DNA of 64,000 nucleotides from Paramicrobacterium agarici (GCF_002563955.1 NZ_PDJE01000001.1:2232001-2296000); one strand, 5' to 3'; counted from the stretch's first letter, positions 38,485-47,862 are shown. Translations and numbers: made by a program. The notes: generated from the sequence alone by a model not told the origin.

Positions 38485-39073
38485 GAGCCGTCCTGCGGGC
38501 GGAAAGCAATGTCACTCCTTCGGTCGTGGGCGGAAGGCCGGCGAGCATGCACAGCAGCTCGGCCCACCCCTCCACGTGGGCGGACACACTCGACTCGAGA
38601 GGTGTCCACGATGCCCTCAATTCAATCTGAGCTCCGTCTCCCTGGTCGGCTAGCTCACCAAACCCCGTCGAGAGGATTCTGGTGGCGGTCCCTGACGCGG
38701 CGGTGTACTTGGCGTCGCGAGCGTCGAGTGCATCGACGAGCCAGGACCAGGCGACATCAGTGAGAAACGGGTCGAGCCCGATCTCTGTCTCAAGCGGCGC
38801 TTGCGCAAAGCAAACAACGCGAAAGCGTCCGTGCCACGACGACGGCTCACTTGGATCGTACAGGATGATGAAGCGACCAGTGCCGAGTTCGGAATCCGTT
38901 CCGTGAGCGCTCGGCCGAACATCCGCCGACAGCGCAAGCGCGTGCGGGGCAAGCTGAGCCGGCGCTGGAATCTCAGAGACGACAAGCTCTTCGCGAAGTG
39001 CAGCAGCGCGCACGGCTGCCGCGGCCTCGGTGAATTCCTGGGGCACGTCTTCGATTTCCGATCGGTCAGCCAC
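38477..39073 (-). CDS. DUF3000 domain-containing protein
   Basis: A 198-residue actinobacterial protein of unknown function, conserved upstream of rnd. Family-like segments are GRFIILYDPSEPSSWHGRFR, VAWSWLVDALDARDAKY and ILSTGFGELADQGDGAQIELRASWTP (split at residues 130-155). No membrane helix. GTG start. It diverges from the alpha/beta hydrolase with only 25 bp between start codons. Confidence 0.9.
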   Translation of the reverse strand: MADRSEIEDVPQEFTEAAAAVRAAALREELVVSEIPAPAQLAPHALALSADVRPSAHGTDSELGTGRFIILYDPSEPSSWHGRFRVVCFAQAPLETEIGLDPFLTDVAWSWLVDALDARDAKYTAASGTATRILSTGFGELADQGDGAQIELRASWTPLESSVSAHVEGWAELLCMLAGLPPTTEGVTLLSARRTARD

Positions 39074-39098
39074 ACCCAGAGACTAGAGTTATTCTGCG

Positions 39099-40271
39099 AT
39101 GAAACGACCGTGCCACGCCGACCGGCGCTCCCGACGACTGTGGCCGCTGAGTGCCTCCGCCCTCGCCGTTGCCGCTTTCGGCGGCTTCGCCGGCGTGACG
39201 GCAGAGGTCGCCCGACGTGTGGTGATTCCCGACGTGTCGCGGGCGAACAACACCAAAGTCGTGCACGTCGACGCTTCTGAGCAGACGATCACGCTCTCAT
39301 CGACTCCAGACACCCGGCTTCCCGGGCGCTACGGCCTCTGGGTCAATCGGCTGAGCGACTACGTGCGTCTTGGCGAGATCGTGGCTGAGACACCGCGCAC
39401 GGTGACCCGTCGCGTGCTCTCCGACCTGCCCGATCCTGTCCGCCACGGAGGAGCGTCGTTCAGCGGCTGGTACTACCGGGATGTCGCGGCTCTCGGTCTG
39501 CCCGTGCAGGACTGGGACGTCCCCACAGAGAACGGGGCAGCACCCGCCTGGTACTTTCCGAGCGACGCCCCGCTCGCGCGAGGGTGCGCAGTGCTCGTGC
39601 ATGGCCGAGGAGTGCAGCGCAACGAGGTGCTGCGCGCCGTGCCGGTCATTCGTGCGCAAGGATACGACTGTCTCGCCATCTCGTACCGCAACGACGGCGA
39701 CGCCGCGGCCTCACGCGACGGTCGCTACATGCTGGGGCAGACCGAGTGGAAAGACGTGGATGCGGCCATGCGCGAAGCCGCGCGCGCCGGTCACACGCGC
39801 TTCGTTCTCATGGGCTGGTCGATGGGCGGCGCCGTGTGCCTTCAGACGGCGGCACGATCGGAACGCACGTCTGACATCGCCGGCCTCATTCTCGAGTCGC
39901 CCGTCGTGGATTGGCGCACGGTGCTGCGGTATCAGGCCCGAGCCTCCCGCATCCCATCTCTCGTTCGCGACGCGGCCATGTGGCTCGTCGGCAGTCGACT
40001 GAGCCGCCTGGTCACGGGGCAGCGAATTCCGATCGATTTCGACCGGCTCGATCGTGTCGCGCACGCGGTCGACCTGCGGCATCCGGTGCTTATTCTGCAC
40101 AGCGACGACGACGGATTCGTGCCGTCGGATGCCTCGCACGCCCTCGCCGAGGCGCGCCCAGACCTCGTGACCCTCGACACCTTCGCGGTCGCGAGGCACA
40201 CGAAGCTCTGGAACTACGACAGCTCGCGCTGGAACCGTACGATCACGCGCTGGCTCGCGTCGCTCAGCTGA
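39099..40271 (+). CDS. Alpha/beta hydrolase, secreted or membrane-anchored
   Basis: A 390-residue serine hydrolase. The N-terminus (SRRLWPLSASALAVAAFGGF) resembles a Tat-type or uncleaved signal segment. The nucleophile elbow is GWSMGGA (Ser near residue 244), the oxyanion loop VLVHGRGVQRNE. A late Asp (LHSDDDGFV) and His (VARHTKLW) complete a plausible triad. The substrate is unknown. The 25-bp gap to the DUF3000 start has TATTCT 3 nt before the ATG, leaving no room for a standard ribosome site. Confidence 0.87.
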   Translation: MKRPCHADRRSRRLWPLSASALAVAAFGGFAGVTAEVARRVVIPDVSRANNTKVVHVDASEQTITLSSTPDTRLPGRYGLWVNRLSDYVRLGEIVAETPRTVTRRVLSDLPDPVRHGGASFSGWYYRDVAALGLPVQDWDVPTENGAAPAWYFPSDAPLARGCAVLVHGRGVQRNEVLRAVPVIRAQGYDCLAISYRNDGDAAASRDGRYMLGQTEWKDVDAAMREAARAGHTRFVLMGWSMGGAVCLQTAARSERTSDIAGLILESPVVDWRTVLRYQARASRIPSLVRDAAMWLVGSRLSRLVTGQRIPIDFDRLDRVAHAVDLRHPVLILHSDDDGFVPSDASHALAEARPDLVTLDTFAVARHTKLWNYDSSRWNRTITRWLASLS

Positions 40272-40272
40272 G

Positions 40273-40716
40273 TCAGCGGGCGTCGGCGCTCTTTTCGCGC
40301 ACCTGGCGCTTGATGCGCGCGAGCATCCCACTCATTCCGCTCAATCGAAGCGGCGAAACCGCTCGGCCGAGACCGAGCATCTGCGGGAAGTCGTCGGGCA
40401 CAGCGAGCACGTCGTGCATGCTGAGCCCCTCGAGTCCCTGGGCGAGGATGCTTGCGAAACCGCGCGTCGTCGGTGCTTCGCGCGGTGCCGATGCGATGAC
40501 CGATACCTCGTCGTCGGCGACCTCGACCGTCAGGAACACGGGCGACTGGCACTCGACGACTCGCTCGAGCAAGTCGGGATGGTCAGCGTATCGATCGGGA
40601 AGCTCGGGCAGCTCGTTCGCGAAATCGAGCAGCAGCAGAAGCCTGTCCTGCTCCTCAAGGTCAAGAAACTCGTCGCGGATCTCCGCGAGCGCTCCCGTCA
40701 CCGGTGCATCGGACAT
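40273..40716 (-). CDS. sufE: SufE family cysteine desulfurase activator
   Basis: SufE accepts sulfur from the cysteine desulfurase SufS and hands it to Fe-S cluster assembly. A 147-residue protein from ATG 40716. The conserved persulfide cysteine is in VVECQSPVFL (Cys56), and TTRGFASILAQGLEG is the next family segment. The longer frame to 40770 lies inside the sulfurtransferase gene and has no ribosome site; ATG 40716 has AGGGA about 9 nt upstream. It lies 16 bp after the rhodanese, so they form a sulfur-trafficking pair. Confidence 0.9.
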   Translation of the reverse strand: MSDAPVTGALAEIRDEFLDLEEQDRLLLLLDFANELPELPDRYADHPDLLERVVECQSPVFLTVEVADDEVSVIASAPREAPTTRGFASILAQGLEGLSMHDVLAVPDDFPQMLGLGRAVSPLRLSGMSGMLARIKRQVREKSADAR

Positions 40717-40732
40717 GCCCTTGGTCCCTTCT

Positions 40733-41644
40733 TCACGCGCGCCGCGGCTGTGGAGCGGCGCCCGGCTCATCGCCGATCACAATAGGAACGCCGACAGAGC
40801 TGCCCCATTCCGTCCACGAGCCATCGTAGTTGCGCACGTTCTGAAGGCCGAGCAGGTGACGAAGCACGAACCACGTGTGGCTCGAGCGCTCTCCGATGCG
40901 GCAGTAGGCGATCACATCGTCGCTTGTGCCAAGCCCTGCCGTTTGCCGGTACACCGCGTCGAGCTCGCTCACAGGCAGGAACGTCCCGTCCTCTGCGACG
41001 GCCTTGCCCCACGGCACGTTCGCTGCGCTCGGAATGTGCCCCGCCCGCAGGGCACCCTCTTCTGGATATGCGGGCGCCGTCGTACGATCGCCGCGGTACT
41101 CCTCGGGGGACCTGACGTCGACGAGCGGCTTTCCGAAGTGCGCAAGCACGTCGTCGCGATAGGCGCGCAAGGTCGAATCATCGCGGGCAACGACGGGGTA
41201 CTCCGTGGCTGATCGCTGTGCAGCATCCGTTGTGAGCGCTCGCCCTTCGGCGATCCATTTGTCTCGCCCGCCGTCGAGAAGACGCACGTCGGCGTGACCG
41301 AAGAGGCTGAAGACCCAGAGCGCATATGCGGCCCACCAGTTGCTCTTGTCGCCGTAGATCACCACGGTGTCGTCGCGCGCGATTCCCTTGCGGCTCAGCA
41401 GCGCGGAAAATCCCTCGCCGTCGACGTAGTCGCGGGTCACCGGGTCATTGAGCTCGGTGTGCCAGTCGATCTTCACAGCTCCGGGAATATGCCCGGACTC
41501 GTACAGCAGAACATCTTCGTCGGATTCGACGACGACCAGACCTGGGGAATCGAGGTGCTCCTGAAGCCAGTCCGTGCTGACGAGACGGCTCGGGTCGGCG
41601 TAACTCGCGAACTTCTCGGTTCCTGCATCGGCCTCAACGGTCAT
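40733..41644 (-). CDS. sseA: Thiosulfate/3-mercaptopyruvate sulfurtransferase (rhodanese)
   Basis: Transfers sulfane sulfur to a thiophilic acceptor. The 303 residues form two rhodanese domains. The N-terminal one has [12 protein letters not shown] (no cysteine in the loop, as usual). The C-terminal one has the active cysteine in [14 protein letters not shown]. Linker and CH2-type motifs ([24 protein letters not shown]) are intact. ATG 41644 is chosen because GGAGG lies 5 nt upstream; the frame continues further upstream without support. Confidence 0.93.
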   Translation of the reverse strand: MTVEADAGTEKFASYADPSRLVSTDWLQEHLDSPGLVVVESDEDVLLYESGHIPGAVKIDWHTELNDPVTRDYVDGEGFSALLSRKGIARDDTVVIYGDKSNWWAAYALWVFSLFGHADVRLLDGGRDKWIAEGRALTTDAAQRSATEYPVVARDDSTLRAYRDDVLAHFGKPLVDVRSPEEYRGDRTTAPAYPEEGALRAGHIPSAANVPWGKAVAEDGTFLPVSELDAVYRQTAGLGTSDDVIAYCRIGERSSHTWFVLRHLLGLQNVRNYDGSWTEWGSSVGVPIVIGDEPGAAPQPRRA

Positions 41645-41803
41645 CGTTCCTCCTCTGTACTCATGGCGGGCACGCCGGTTCACGGCGTTAAGCTGGATGC
41701 TGTCATGCCCGACGATACGCTCGCGGGCTGAGTGTTGTCGTGCGCCAGCGTAAGAGTCTGACACAAGCCGACAGCCCGCATTCACGTGAAGGCCCGCCAC
41801 CCG

Positions 41804-42844
41804 ATGAATATTCCCCCGTCACAGACCGGGACCGTCAAACACCTCGTCGACCGCCGTCCCGAGATGTCGGGGGAGGACCTCGCGGCGAACCTCGTGCCGC
41901 CGCCTCAGTTCGCCACGGCGAGCTTTGACTCCTATCGGCCCGACGATGACTATCCCTCGCAAGCTGCCGCCGTCGACTACCTGCGCACGTTCTCTGCAGG
42001 GGCGGTCCCGAAGAAGCCGAAACTGTTCTCTCGCAAGCCAAAACAGGATGCTGTGAAGCCCGGCGTTTACCTGGACGGCGGCTTCGGCGTCGGTAAGACG
42101 CACCTGCTCGCGGCGCTGTGGCACGCCGAACCCGGAACGAGGAAGTACTTCGGGACGTTCATCGAGTACACGGCGCTCGTTGGTGCCCTCGGCTACTCGG
42201 GCACCGTGAAGCTGCTCTCAGGATCGACGCTCATCTGCATCGACGAGTTCGAACTCGATGACCCGGGCGACACCATGATGATGACGCGACTGCTGACCGA
42301 GCTGGCCGCACAGGGCACCCGGCTTGCGGCGACGTCGAACACGCCGCCGAACGCCCTTGGCGAGGGACGATTCGCCGCGCAGGATTTTCTTCGCGAGATC
42401 CATTCGCTCGCGAGCACGTTCGAGACGCTCCGTATCGACGGCGTCGATTACCGCAGGCGCGCCATCGAAGGCCACTGCGCAACAGCGACCGACGCCGAGA
42501 TCGACACGGCGCTCGAGCAGGCGACAGCATCTGGTTCCAGCATGACCGACGACGACTTCTCAGCCTTGATCGAGCATTTAGCCGTCGTGCACCCTTCTCG
42601 GTTCATCCGACTGCTCGACAACGTCGACGAGATCGCCCTCCGCGACGTGACGCAGCTGGACTCGCAGGCCGCAGCTCTGCGCCTCGTGGCATTCATCGAC
42701 CGCGTGTACGACGCACAGCTCCCGATCATCGCGAGCGGCATCCCCCTCGACACGGTCTTCTCAGAAGAGATGCTCTCCGGCGGTTTTCGCAAGAAGTATC
42801 TGCGCGCCATGTCTCGCATGATCTCTCTGACGACGCAGTCCTGA
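41804..42844 (+). CDS. zapE: Cell division protein ZapE (AFG1-like ATPase)
   Basis: A 346-residue P-loop ATPase of the AFG1/ZapE family, which in E. coli destabilises FtsZ under stress. The Walker A is [11 protein letters not shown], Walker B is [10 protein letters not shown], and [16 protein letters not shown] is the sensor segment. The start could be GTG 41786 or ATG 41804; I chose the ATG because GAAGG lies about 10 nt before it. The rhodanese gene diverges from it. A short CCGTTC hairpin follows the stop. Confidence 0.9.
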   Translation: MNIPPSQTGTVKHLVDRRPEMSGEDLAANLVPPPQFATASFDSYRPDDDYPSQAAAVDYLRTFSAGAVPKKPKLFSRKPKQDAVKPGVYLDGGFGVGKTHLLAALWHAEPGTRKYFGTFIEYTALVGALGYSGTVKLLSGSTLICIDEFELDDPGDTMMMTRLLTELAAQGTRLAATSNTPPNALGEGRFAAQDFLREIHSLASTFETLRIDGVDYRRRAIEGHCATATDAEIDTALEQATASGSSMTDDDFSALIEHLAVVHPSRFIRLLDNVDEIALRDVTQLDSQAAALRLVAFIDRVYDAQLPIIASGIPLDTVFSEEMLSGGFRKKYLRAMSRMISLTTQS

Positions 42845-42872
42845 AACGCCCCGTTCACACGCGAACGGTTCT

Positions 42873-42910
42873 GTAACCGGGCCGAAACGCACGGTGTCAG
42901 TCGTCGAAAC
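42873..42910 (+). promoter_or_regulatory. Tandem GlnR-type operator of amtB
   Basis: GTAAC-n6-GAAAC matches the Streptomyces GlnR consensus (gTnAC-n6-GaAAC) exactly at 42873-42888. A second GAAAC (42906-42910) follows with the correct 22-bp period, its a-site being the weaker TGTCA. The block ends 66 bp before the amtB start. Confidence 0.7.
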
Positions 42911-42976
42911 ATTCCCGCCAGATGCTGAGTGCACGGCGACGTCCGTCGCCGGCAGCACTATCGAGAGGCAGGGAAC

Positions 42977-44218
42977 ATGGATACCGGAAGCATTGCCTGG
43001 GCCGTCGTGGCCACAGCGCTTGTGCTCCTCATGACGCCGGGCGTCGCGTTCTTCTACGGAGGGCTCGTCAAAGCGAAGAGCGTCGTGAGCATGATGATGA
43101 TGAGCTTCGGGGCTCTCGCTCTGATCAGCGTGCTGTGGGTGCTCTATGGCGCCAGCATGAGCTCGGTCACGGGCCTCTGGGACTTCTCGGGGAACCCTCT
43201 CACCGACCTCGGTCTCACAAACCTCGCCGCAGGGGAGACGGCGAACACCGACCTGCTGGGATCAGCCTTCGGCGCGACGTTCGCCATTATCACCGTCGCC
43301 CTGATCTCCGGCGCGATCGCCGACCGCGCACGATTCGGCTCATGGATGCTGTTCGCCGGCGTGTGGGCGACGGTCGTGTATTTTCCGGTGGCCGCGTGGG
43401 TGTGGGGCGGCGGCTGGATCCTGCATCTCGGCACCGTGCTCTTCGGCGAAGACAGCACCACAGCCGTGATCGACTACGCGGGCGGAACAGCAGTGCACAT
43501 CAACGCCGGCGCTGCCGCGCTTGCGCTTGTGCTCGTGCTCGGAAAGCGCACGACGTTCGGCACCGTCGCCGACAAGCCTCACAATGTCCCCCTCGTGCTG
43601 CTCGGTGCCGCGCTGCTCTGGTTCGGCTGGTTCGGCTTCAACGCCGGTGCCGAGTGGACAAACGACCTCGCGAACGTAGGGCTCATCACCATCAACACGC
43701 TTGGCGCAACAGCGGCCGCAATCATCGGCTGGCTCATCGTCGAGCGGGTGAAAGACGGCAAGCCGACGTCCGTCGGGGCTGCTTCGGGCGCCGTATCAGG
43801 TCTCGTCGCCATCACGCCTGCGTGCGCGAACCTCACGCCAGGCTGGTCGCTGCTTCTCGGGATCATCACGGGAGCCGTCTGCGCTCTTGCCGTCGAGCTC
43901 AAGTTCCGGCTCGGCTATGACGACGCTCTCGACGTCGTCGGCATTCATCTGGTCGGCGGCCTCATCGGCACCGTATACCTCGGGTTCTTCGCCACAGGCA
44001 CGGGACTGTTTCTCGGGGGAGGGCTTCAACAGCTCACGCTGCAGATGCTCGCCGCCGGTGCCGTGCTCGCATACAGCTTCGGTGTCGCCTGGCTCGTTGC
44101 AACAATCATCGAGAAGACAATCGGCTTCCGTCTCGCACCCGATGCTGAGGTCGCGGGAATCGACAACTCGGTGCACGGAGAAAGTGCCTACGACATGGCC
44201 GTGCGGGAAACGGTCTGA
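42977..44218 (+). CDS. amtB: Ammonium transporter
   Basis: A 413-residue Amt/Mep channel importing ammonium through the membrane. About eleven helices are visible. Family segments include the N-terminal PGVAFFYGGLVKAKSVVSMM (helix 1), AGGTAVHINAGAAALAL (near residue 170) and FNAGAEWTNDLANVGLITINT split at about 220-240. The pore-lining histidines appear at AVHINAGA and in GIHLVGGLIGT. The ATG start follows GAGGCAGGGAAC. No glnK or glnD follows. A tandem GlnR-type site upstream predicts induction on nitrogen limitation. Confidence 0.95.
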   Translation: MDTGSIAWAVVATALVLLMTPGVAFFYGGLVKAKSVVSMMMMSFGALALISVLWVLYGASMSSVTGLWDFSGNPLTDLGLTNLAAGETANTDLLGSAFGATFAIITVALISGAIADRARFGSWMLFAGVWATVVYFPVAAWVWGGGWILHLGTVLFGEDSTTAVIDYAGGTAVHINAGAAALALVLVLGKRTTFGTVADKPHNVPLVLLGAALLWFGWFGFNAGAEWTNDLANVGLITINTLGATAAAIIGWLIVERVKDGKPTSVGAASGAVSGLVAITPACANLTPGWSLLLGIITGAVCALAVELKFRLGYDDALDVVGIHLVGGLIGTVYLGFFATGTGLFLGGGLQQLTLQMLAAGAVLAYSFGVAWLVATIIEKTIGFRLAPDAEVAGIDNSVHGESAYDMAVRETV

Positions 44219-44224
44219 CGTCTC

Positions 44225-44262
44225 GTTTGCCCGTCCCTGTGTGCGTGCGGGGACGGGCAAAC
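44225..44262 (+). terminator. Terminator of amtB
   Basis: A perfect 13-bp stem (44225-44237 with 44250-44262) and a 12-nt loop, 7 bp after the amtB stop. No T-run. Confidence 0.75.
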
Positions 44263-44269
44263 CTCTCGC

Positions 44270-44275
44270 TACGCT
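44270..44275 (+). promoter_or_regulatory. -10 box (TACGCT) of a leaderless 98-residue gene
   Basis: TACGCT ends 6 nt before ATG 44282. There is no ribosome site. Confidence 0.4.
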
Positions 44276-44281
44276 GAGAGT

Positions 44282-44578
44282 ATGACCCGACTTTCCAGCA
44301 GCTATCGCACGACAGAGACCGACCAGATCACTCAGGATGCTGAAGATGTCACTGCCGCACGCGAAATGATCGAAAAGGCGGTTCCCGACGGGTTCGAGAT
44401 CATCCAGCTCGATATCGGCAAGACCGAGGAAGGTGCTCGCGTGACGGGCATTATCCGGTCGACGACGATCACGCCGATTGAGGCGTCTGGACCCGATTAC
44501 CCCAGCGCACTCGAGGCACTGCGCGCACAGGTTCCGGATGGCTGCGTCAGCACGGGCATCCTGATCGTCGAGGAGTGA
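44282..44578 (+). CDS. Small hypothetical protein
   Basis: A 98-residue acidic, soluble protein that I do not recognise. It has no membrane helix, cysteine pair or catalytic motif. The middle (PDGFEIIQLDIGKTEEGARVTGIIRS, split at residues 35-60) reads as a helix-strand-strand unit, and the C-terminus (PDGCVSTGILIVEE) as a strand. It lies alone between the amtB terminator and tRNA-Val. The high G+C and codon use match its neighbours, so it is likely real. A -10 box 6 nt before the ATG supports the start. Confidence 0.7.
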   Translation: MTRLSSSYRTTETDQITQDAEDVTAAREMIEKAVPDGFEIIQLDIGKTEEGARVTGIIRSTTITPIEASGPDYPSALEALRAQVPDGCVSTGILIVEE

Positions 44579-44612
44579 GCCGGGCTCCGCAGCGCGACGA
44601 AGCCCGAACATG

Positions 44613-44642
44613 AAAAAACCCCGACACTCTGAGGTGCCGGGG
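44613..44642 (-). terminator. Terminator of tRNA-Val(CAC)
   Basis: On the minus strand, CCCCGgCAC pairs with GUGuCGGGG (one G-U pair), followed by six Ts. It lies 7 bases past the tRNA 3' end. Confidence 0.85.
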
Positions 44643-44649
44643 CGGAACG

Positions 44650-44723
44650 TGGGCGATACCAGATTCGAACTGATGACCTCTTCCGTGTGAAGGAAGCGCG
44701 CTAACCAACTGCGCCAATCGCCC
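44650..44723 (-). tRNA. tRNA-Val (anticodon CAC)
   Basis: A 74-nt tRNA on the minus strand. The 7-bp acceptor stem (GGGCGAT with ATCGCCC), the discriminator A at 44650 and the D, anticodon and T arms fold normally. The anticodon loop TTCACAC reads CAC, decoding GUG. CCA is not encoded. It is transcribed divergently from the tRNA-Gly/Cys/Val group. Confidence 0.95.
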
Positions 44724-44755
44724 GCATCGGCGGCCTCTGGCCGGTGCGACACTCG

Positions 44756-44786
44756 ATACTAACCGAGAAAGTTTGTCCGCGCACAA
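44756..44786 (-). promoter_or_regulatory. Candidate promoter of tRNA-Val(CAC)
   Basis: On the minus strand TTGTGC (44786-44781) and TAGTAT (44761-44756) are separated by 19 nt, 33 bases before the tRNA 5' end. The spacing is long, so this is tentative. Confidence 0.35.
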
Positions 44787-44839
44787 TCGGCATTAGCGAC
44801 AGCATCCGAAGCCATAAACGACACGCGCGAGATGCGCCG

Positions 44840-44869
44840 GTTTGAACATTCGCGGACTTTTCGGTTACA
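44840..44869 (+). promoter_or_regulatory. Promoter of the tRNA-Gly/Cys/Val group
   Basis: TTGAAC (44840-44845), an 18-nt spacer, and TACAGT (44864-44869), about 29 bases before the mature tRNA-Gly. Confidence 0.6.
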
Positions 44870-44898
44870 GTTTTTGAGCACGCAGAAATGCGAGCAAC

Positions 44899-44970
44899 GC
44901 GGATGTGGCGCAGTGGTAGCGCATCACCTTGCCAAGGTGAGGGTCGCGAGTTCGAATCTCGTCATCCGCT
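44899..44970 (+). tRNA. tRNA-Gly (anticodon GCC)
   Basis: A 72-nt tRNA. The acceptor stem GCGGATG pairs with CATCCGC, discriminator T at 44970. The anticodon loop TTGCCAA gives GCC, decoding GGC and GGU. First of three tRNA genes in one direction; a short gap precedes tRNA-Cys. Confidence 0.96.
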
Positions 44971-45027
44971 CGAGTGCTGAGGATCAGTCTCAAGGCTGGT
45001 TACGGCCTGTGGGCATCACCCACACGC

Positions 45028-45098
45028 GGTGGCGTGGCCGAGAGGCGAGGCAGCGGCCTGCAAAGCCGTCCACACGGGTTCGAATCCCGTCGCCACCT
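45028..45098 (+). tRNA. tRNA-Cys (anticodon GCA)
   Basis: A 71-nt tRNA with acceptor GGTGGCG/CGCCACC and discriminator T at 45098. The anticodon loop CTGCAAA reads GCA. Lies 57 bp after tRNA-Gly and 26 bp before tRNA-Val(GAC), so the three are probably one transcript. Confidence 0.96.
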
Positions 45099-45124
45099 CG
45101 CCTCAAATGAAATAGCCCAAACGG

Positions 45125-45196
45125 GCGCGATTGGCGCAGCGGTAGCGCGCTTCCCTGACACGGAAGAGGTCACTGGTTCGATCCCAGTATCGCGCA
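45125..45196 (+). tRNA. tRNA-Val (anticodon GAC)
   Basis: A 72-nt tRNA with acceptor GCGCGAT/ATCGCGC and discriminator A at 45196. Anticodon loop CTGACAC reads GAC, decoding GUC and GUU. Its D arm and anticodon stem are almost identical to those of tRNA-Val(CAC) on the other strand about 400 bp away. Confidence 0.96.
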
Positions 45197-45199
45197 CAG

Positions 45200-45230
45200 A
45201 AAAACCCTTCGGCTTCGGCCGAGGGGTTTT
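45200..45230 (+). terminator. Terminator of the tRNA-Gly/Cys/Val group
   Basis: An imperfect stem (AAAACCCTTCGGC paired with the GGCCGAGGGGTTTT arm) ends in a four-T tract, four bases after tRNA-Val(GAC). Confidence 0.85.
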
Positions 45231-45316
45231 GTGTTTCTCGAGCGCGGTCCAGGGCACAGCGCAAGGCGACTAAAGTTGACTAGGTCACATGCCAGCCAGC
45301 CAAGGAGTGAAGACCG

Positions 45317-47284
45317 GTGCCAGACGGATTCGATCTGTTTTCTGACCGCTCCGTTGTCGCCATGCGCGTCAACGGCGAGCTCAAAGATCTCGCGACGACG
45401 GTAACGGCGGCAGACGAGGTGGAAGCGGTCGATATCACGTCCGCCGACGGTCTGAACATCCTGAGGCATTCGGCCGCGCACGTGCTCGCGCAGGCCGTAC
45501 AGCAGATCAACCCCGAGGCGAAGCTCGGAATCGGGCCGCCCATCACCGATGGCTTTTACTACGACTTCGACGTCGTGGAGCCCTTCACGCCTGACGATCT
45601 CAAGGCGCTGCAGAAGAGCATGGAACGCATCGTGAAGCAGGGACAGCGCTTCGTCCGTCGCGTCGTGACCGAAGACGAAGCACGCGCAGAGCTCGCATCG
45701 GAGCCGTACAAGCTCGAGCTCATCGGCCTCAAAGGCAACTCGGGCGACAGCGAAGAGAATGAGAACGTCGAGGTGGGCGGTTCGGAGCTCACGATCTACG
45801 ACAACGTCGACCCGAAGACCGGCGAGACGCTGTGGAAAGACCTGTGCCGCGGACCGCACCTCCCGTCAACCCGGCTCATCGGCAACGGCTTCTCACTCAT
45901 GCGCGTCGCCGCCGCATACTGGCGCGGGTCTGAGAAGAATCCTCAGCTGCAACGCATCTACGGCACCGCGTGGCCAACGAAGGACGAGCTGCGGGCCTAC
46001 AAGACGCGGCTCGAAGAAGCGGCGAAACGCGACCACCGTCGTCTGGGGGCAGAACTCGACCTGTTCAGCTTTCCCGATGAGATCGGATCAGGCCTCGCGG
46101 TGTTCCACCCCAAGGGCGGAATCATTCGCGCGGAGATCGAAAACTACATGCGCGAGCGACTCGTCGCCAACGACTACGAGCTCGTCAACACACCGCACAT
46201 CACCAAGGGGCATCTGTACGAGATCAGCCAGCATCTGAACTGGTACAAAGACGGCATGTTCCCGCCCATGCACCTCGACGAGGTCATCGGCGAAGACGGC
46301 GCCGTCGTCAAGCAGGGTCAGGACTATTACCTCAAACCCATGAACTGCCCCATGCACAACTTGATCTATCGAGCGAGGGGACGCAGCTACCGAGAGCTTC
46401 CACTACGACTCGCGGAGTTCGGGACGGTCTATCGATACGAGAAGAGCGGTACCCTCGCCGGGTTGACGCGGGTTCGCGGCCTGACTCAAGACGACGCGCA
46501 CATCTACGTGACCGAGGAGCAGATCCGCCCGGAGGTCGCACGGCAGCTTGAGTTCGTTCTCGAGACGCTGCGCGGCTACGGACTCGACGACTTCTATCTG
46601 GAGCTGTCAACGAGAGACCCAGAGAAGTCCGTCGGCTCTGATGAGGCATGGGAAGCGGCGACGGAGACCCTCAGGCAGGTCGCGCTCGAGTCCGGGCTCG
46701 AGCTGGTCGATGATCCGGGCGGCGCCGCCTTCTACGGTCCGAAGATCTCGGTTCAGGCTCGCGACGCCATCGGACGCACGTGGCAGCTCTCGACCGTGCA
46801 GCTCGACTTCAACCAGCCGGAGCTCTTCGAGCTGGAGTACACGGCTGCAGATGGCAGCCGCAAGCAGCCGACGATGATTCACAGAGCCCTGCTGGGGTCG
46901 ATCGAGCGCTTCTTCGCGATTCTGCTGGAACATTATGCGGGCGCATTCCCGGTATGGCTTTCGCCGGTTCAGGTCGTCGGCATTCCCGTCGCCGACGAGT
47001 TCGGGCCGTACCTTGATGACGTCGCATCGCGCCTCCATGAACGCGGCGTCCGTGTCGAAGTCGACCATTCGGACGACCGCATGCAGAAGAAGATTCGCAC
47101 GCACACCAAGTCGAAGGTTCCTTTTCTGCTCATCGCCGGCGAAGAAGACCGCTCGCAGGGCAGCGTGAGCTTCCGGTTCCGCGACGGCACGCAGCTCAAC
47201 GGCGTTCCGGTCGATGAAGCGGTGTCTCGAATCGTCGCGAGCATTGAAACCCACGAGCATGTCGTAACAGCGTGGGCACAATGA
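45317..47284 (+). CDS. thrS: Threonine-tRNA ligase
   Basis: Class II aminoacyl-tRNA synthetase charging tRNA-Thr. The 655 residues have a short TGS-like domain, the editing-domain zinc histidines in [14 protein letters not shown] (HxxxH), and the segment [12 protein letters not shown]. The catalytic core has [21 protein letters not shown] (zinc cysteine; split at residues 345-365) and [20 protein letters not shown]. The C-terminal anticodon-binding domain begins near [17 protein letters not shown] start with GGAG about 10 nt upstream. It overlaps the HIT gene by ATGA. Confidence 0.97.
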   Translation: MPDGFDLFSDRSVVAMRVNGELKDLATTVTAADEVEAVDITSADGLNILRHSAAHVLAQAVQQINPEAKLGIGPPITDGFYYDFDVVEPFTPDDLKALQKSMERIVKQGQRFVRRVVTEDEARAELASEPYKLELIGLKGNSGDSEENENVEVGGSELTIYDNVDPKTGETLWKDLCRGPHLPSTRLIGNGFSLMRVAAAYWRGSEKNPQLQRIYGTAWPTKDELRAYKTRLEEAAKRDHRRLGAELDLFSFPDEIGSGLAVFHPKGGIIRAEIENYMRERLVANDYELVNTPHITKGHLYEISQHLNWYKDGMFPPMHLDEVIGEDGAVVKQGQDYYLKPMNCPMHNLIYRARGRSYRELPLRLAEFGTVYRYEKSGTLAGLTRVRGLTQDDAHIYVTEEQIRPEVARQLEFVLETLRGYGLDDFYLELSTRDPEKSVGSDEAWEAATETLRQVALESGLELVDDPGGAAFYGPKISVQARDAIGRTWQLSTVQLDFNQPELFELEYTAADGSRKQPTMIHRALLGSIERFFAILLEHYAGAFPVWLSPVQVVGIPVADEFGPYLDDVASRLHERGVRVEVDHSDDRMQKKIRTHTKSKVPFLLIAGEEDRSQGSVSFRFRDGTQLNGVPVDEAVSRIVASIETHEHVVTAWAQ

Positions 47285-47862
47285 CGCACGAGCAGGAACC
47301 CAAGGCCGAGACCCCCCAGGACTTCCACCTGGCGGGCGTGCCCGACGAATTCCAGCGGCTGTGGACGCCGCACAGGATGGTCTACATCCAGCAGGGTGAG
47401 CCCGAAACTGAGGACTGCCCCTTCTGCAGGGCTCCGAGCATGGCGGATGAAGACTCTCTCATCGTCGCTCGCGGTCGGCACGCCTTCGTCATCTGCAATC
47501 TCTTCCCGTACAACTCGGGTCACCTTCTCGTGTGTCCGTACCGTCATATTTCGACGTATGATTTGGCCACGCCAGAGGAAGTTGCTGAGATCGGAGAGCT
47601 GACCCAGATCGCGATGCGCGTGGTGCGCTCCGTCTCAGGCAACCACGGTTTCAACCTCGGGATGAACCAGGGCGCCGTTGCCGGAGCCGGAATCTCGGCG
47701 CACCTGCACCAGCACATTGTGCCGAGGTGGGCGCAAGACGCCAACTTCCTTCCCATCATTGCCAAGACCAAAGCGCTTCCTCAGCTGCTCGGAGAGGTTC
47801 GTGAGACCCTCGCCGAAGCTTGGCCGAAGCCCGAACACACAGAAAATGAGCATCATGACTGA
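47281..47862 (+). CDS. HIT domain protein, Ap4A phosphorylase type
   Basis: A 193-residue HIT-family nucleotide hydrolase or transferase. The histidine triad is [11 protein letters not shown] (HxHxH). The N-terminal CPFCRAP pair may bind zinc, as in the M. tuberculosis homologue Rv2613c, which is also next to thrS and has Ap4A phosphorylase activity. The start ATG overlaps the thrS stop; its stop overlaps pdxS by 8 bases. It therefore sits inside a translationally coupled run. Confidence 0.9.
   Translation: MTHEQEPKAETPQDFHLAGVPDEFQRLWTPHRMVYIQQGEPETEDCPFCRAPSMADEDSLIVARGRHAFVICNLFPYNSGHLLVCPYRHISTYDLATPEEVAEIGELTQIAMRVVRSVSGNHGFNLGMNQGAVAGAGISAHLHQHIVPRWAQDANFLPIIAKTKALPQLLGEVRETLAEAWPKPEHTENEHHD

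Noticed and set aside
42851..42868. CCGTTC/GAACGG hairpin as a zapE terminator
   Set aside because: Only 6 bp, no T-run, and it overlaps the GlnR operator region.
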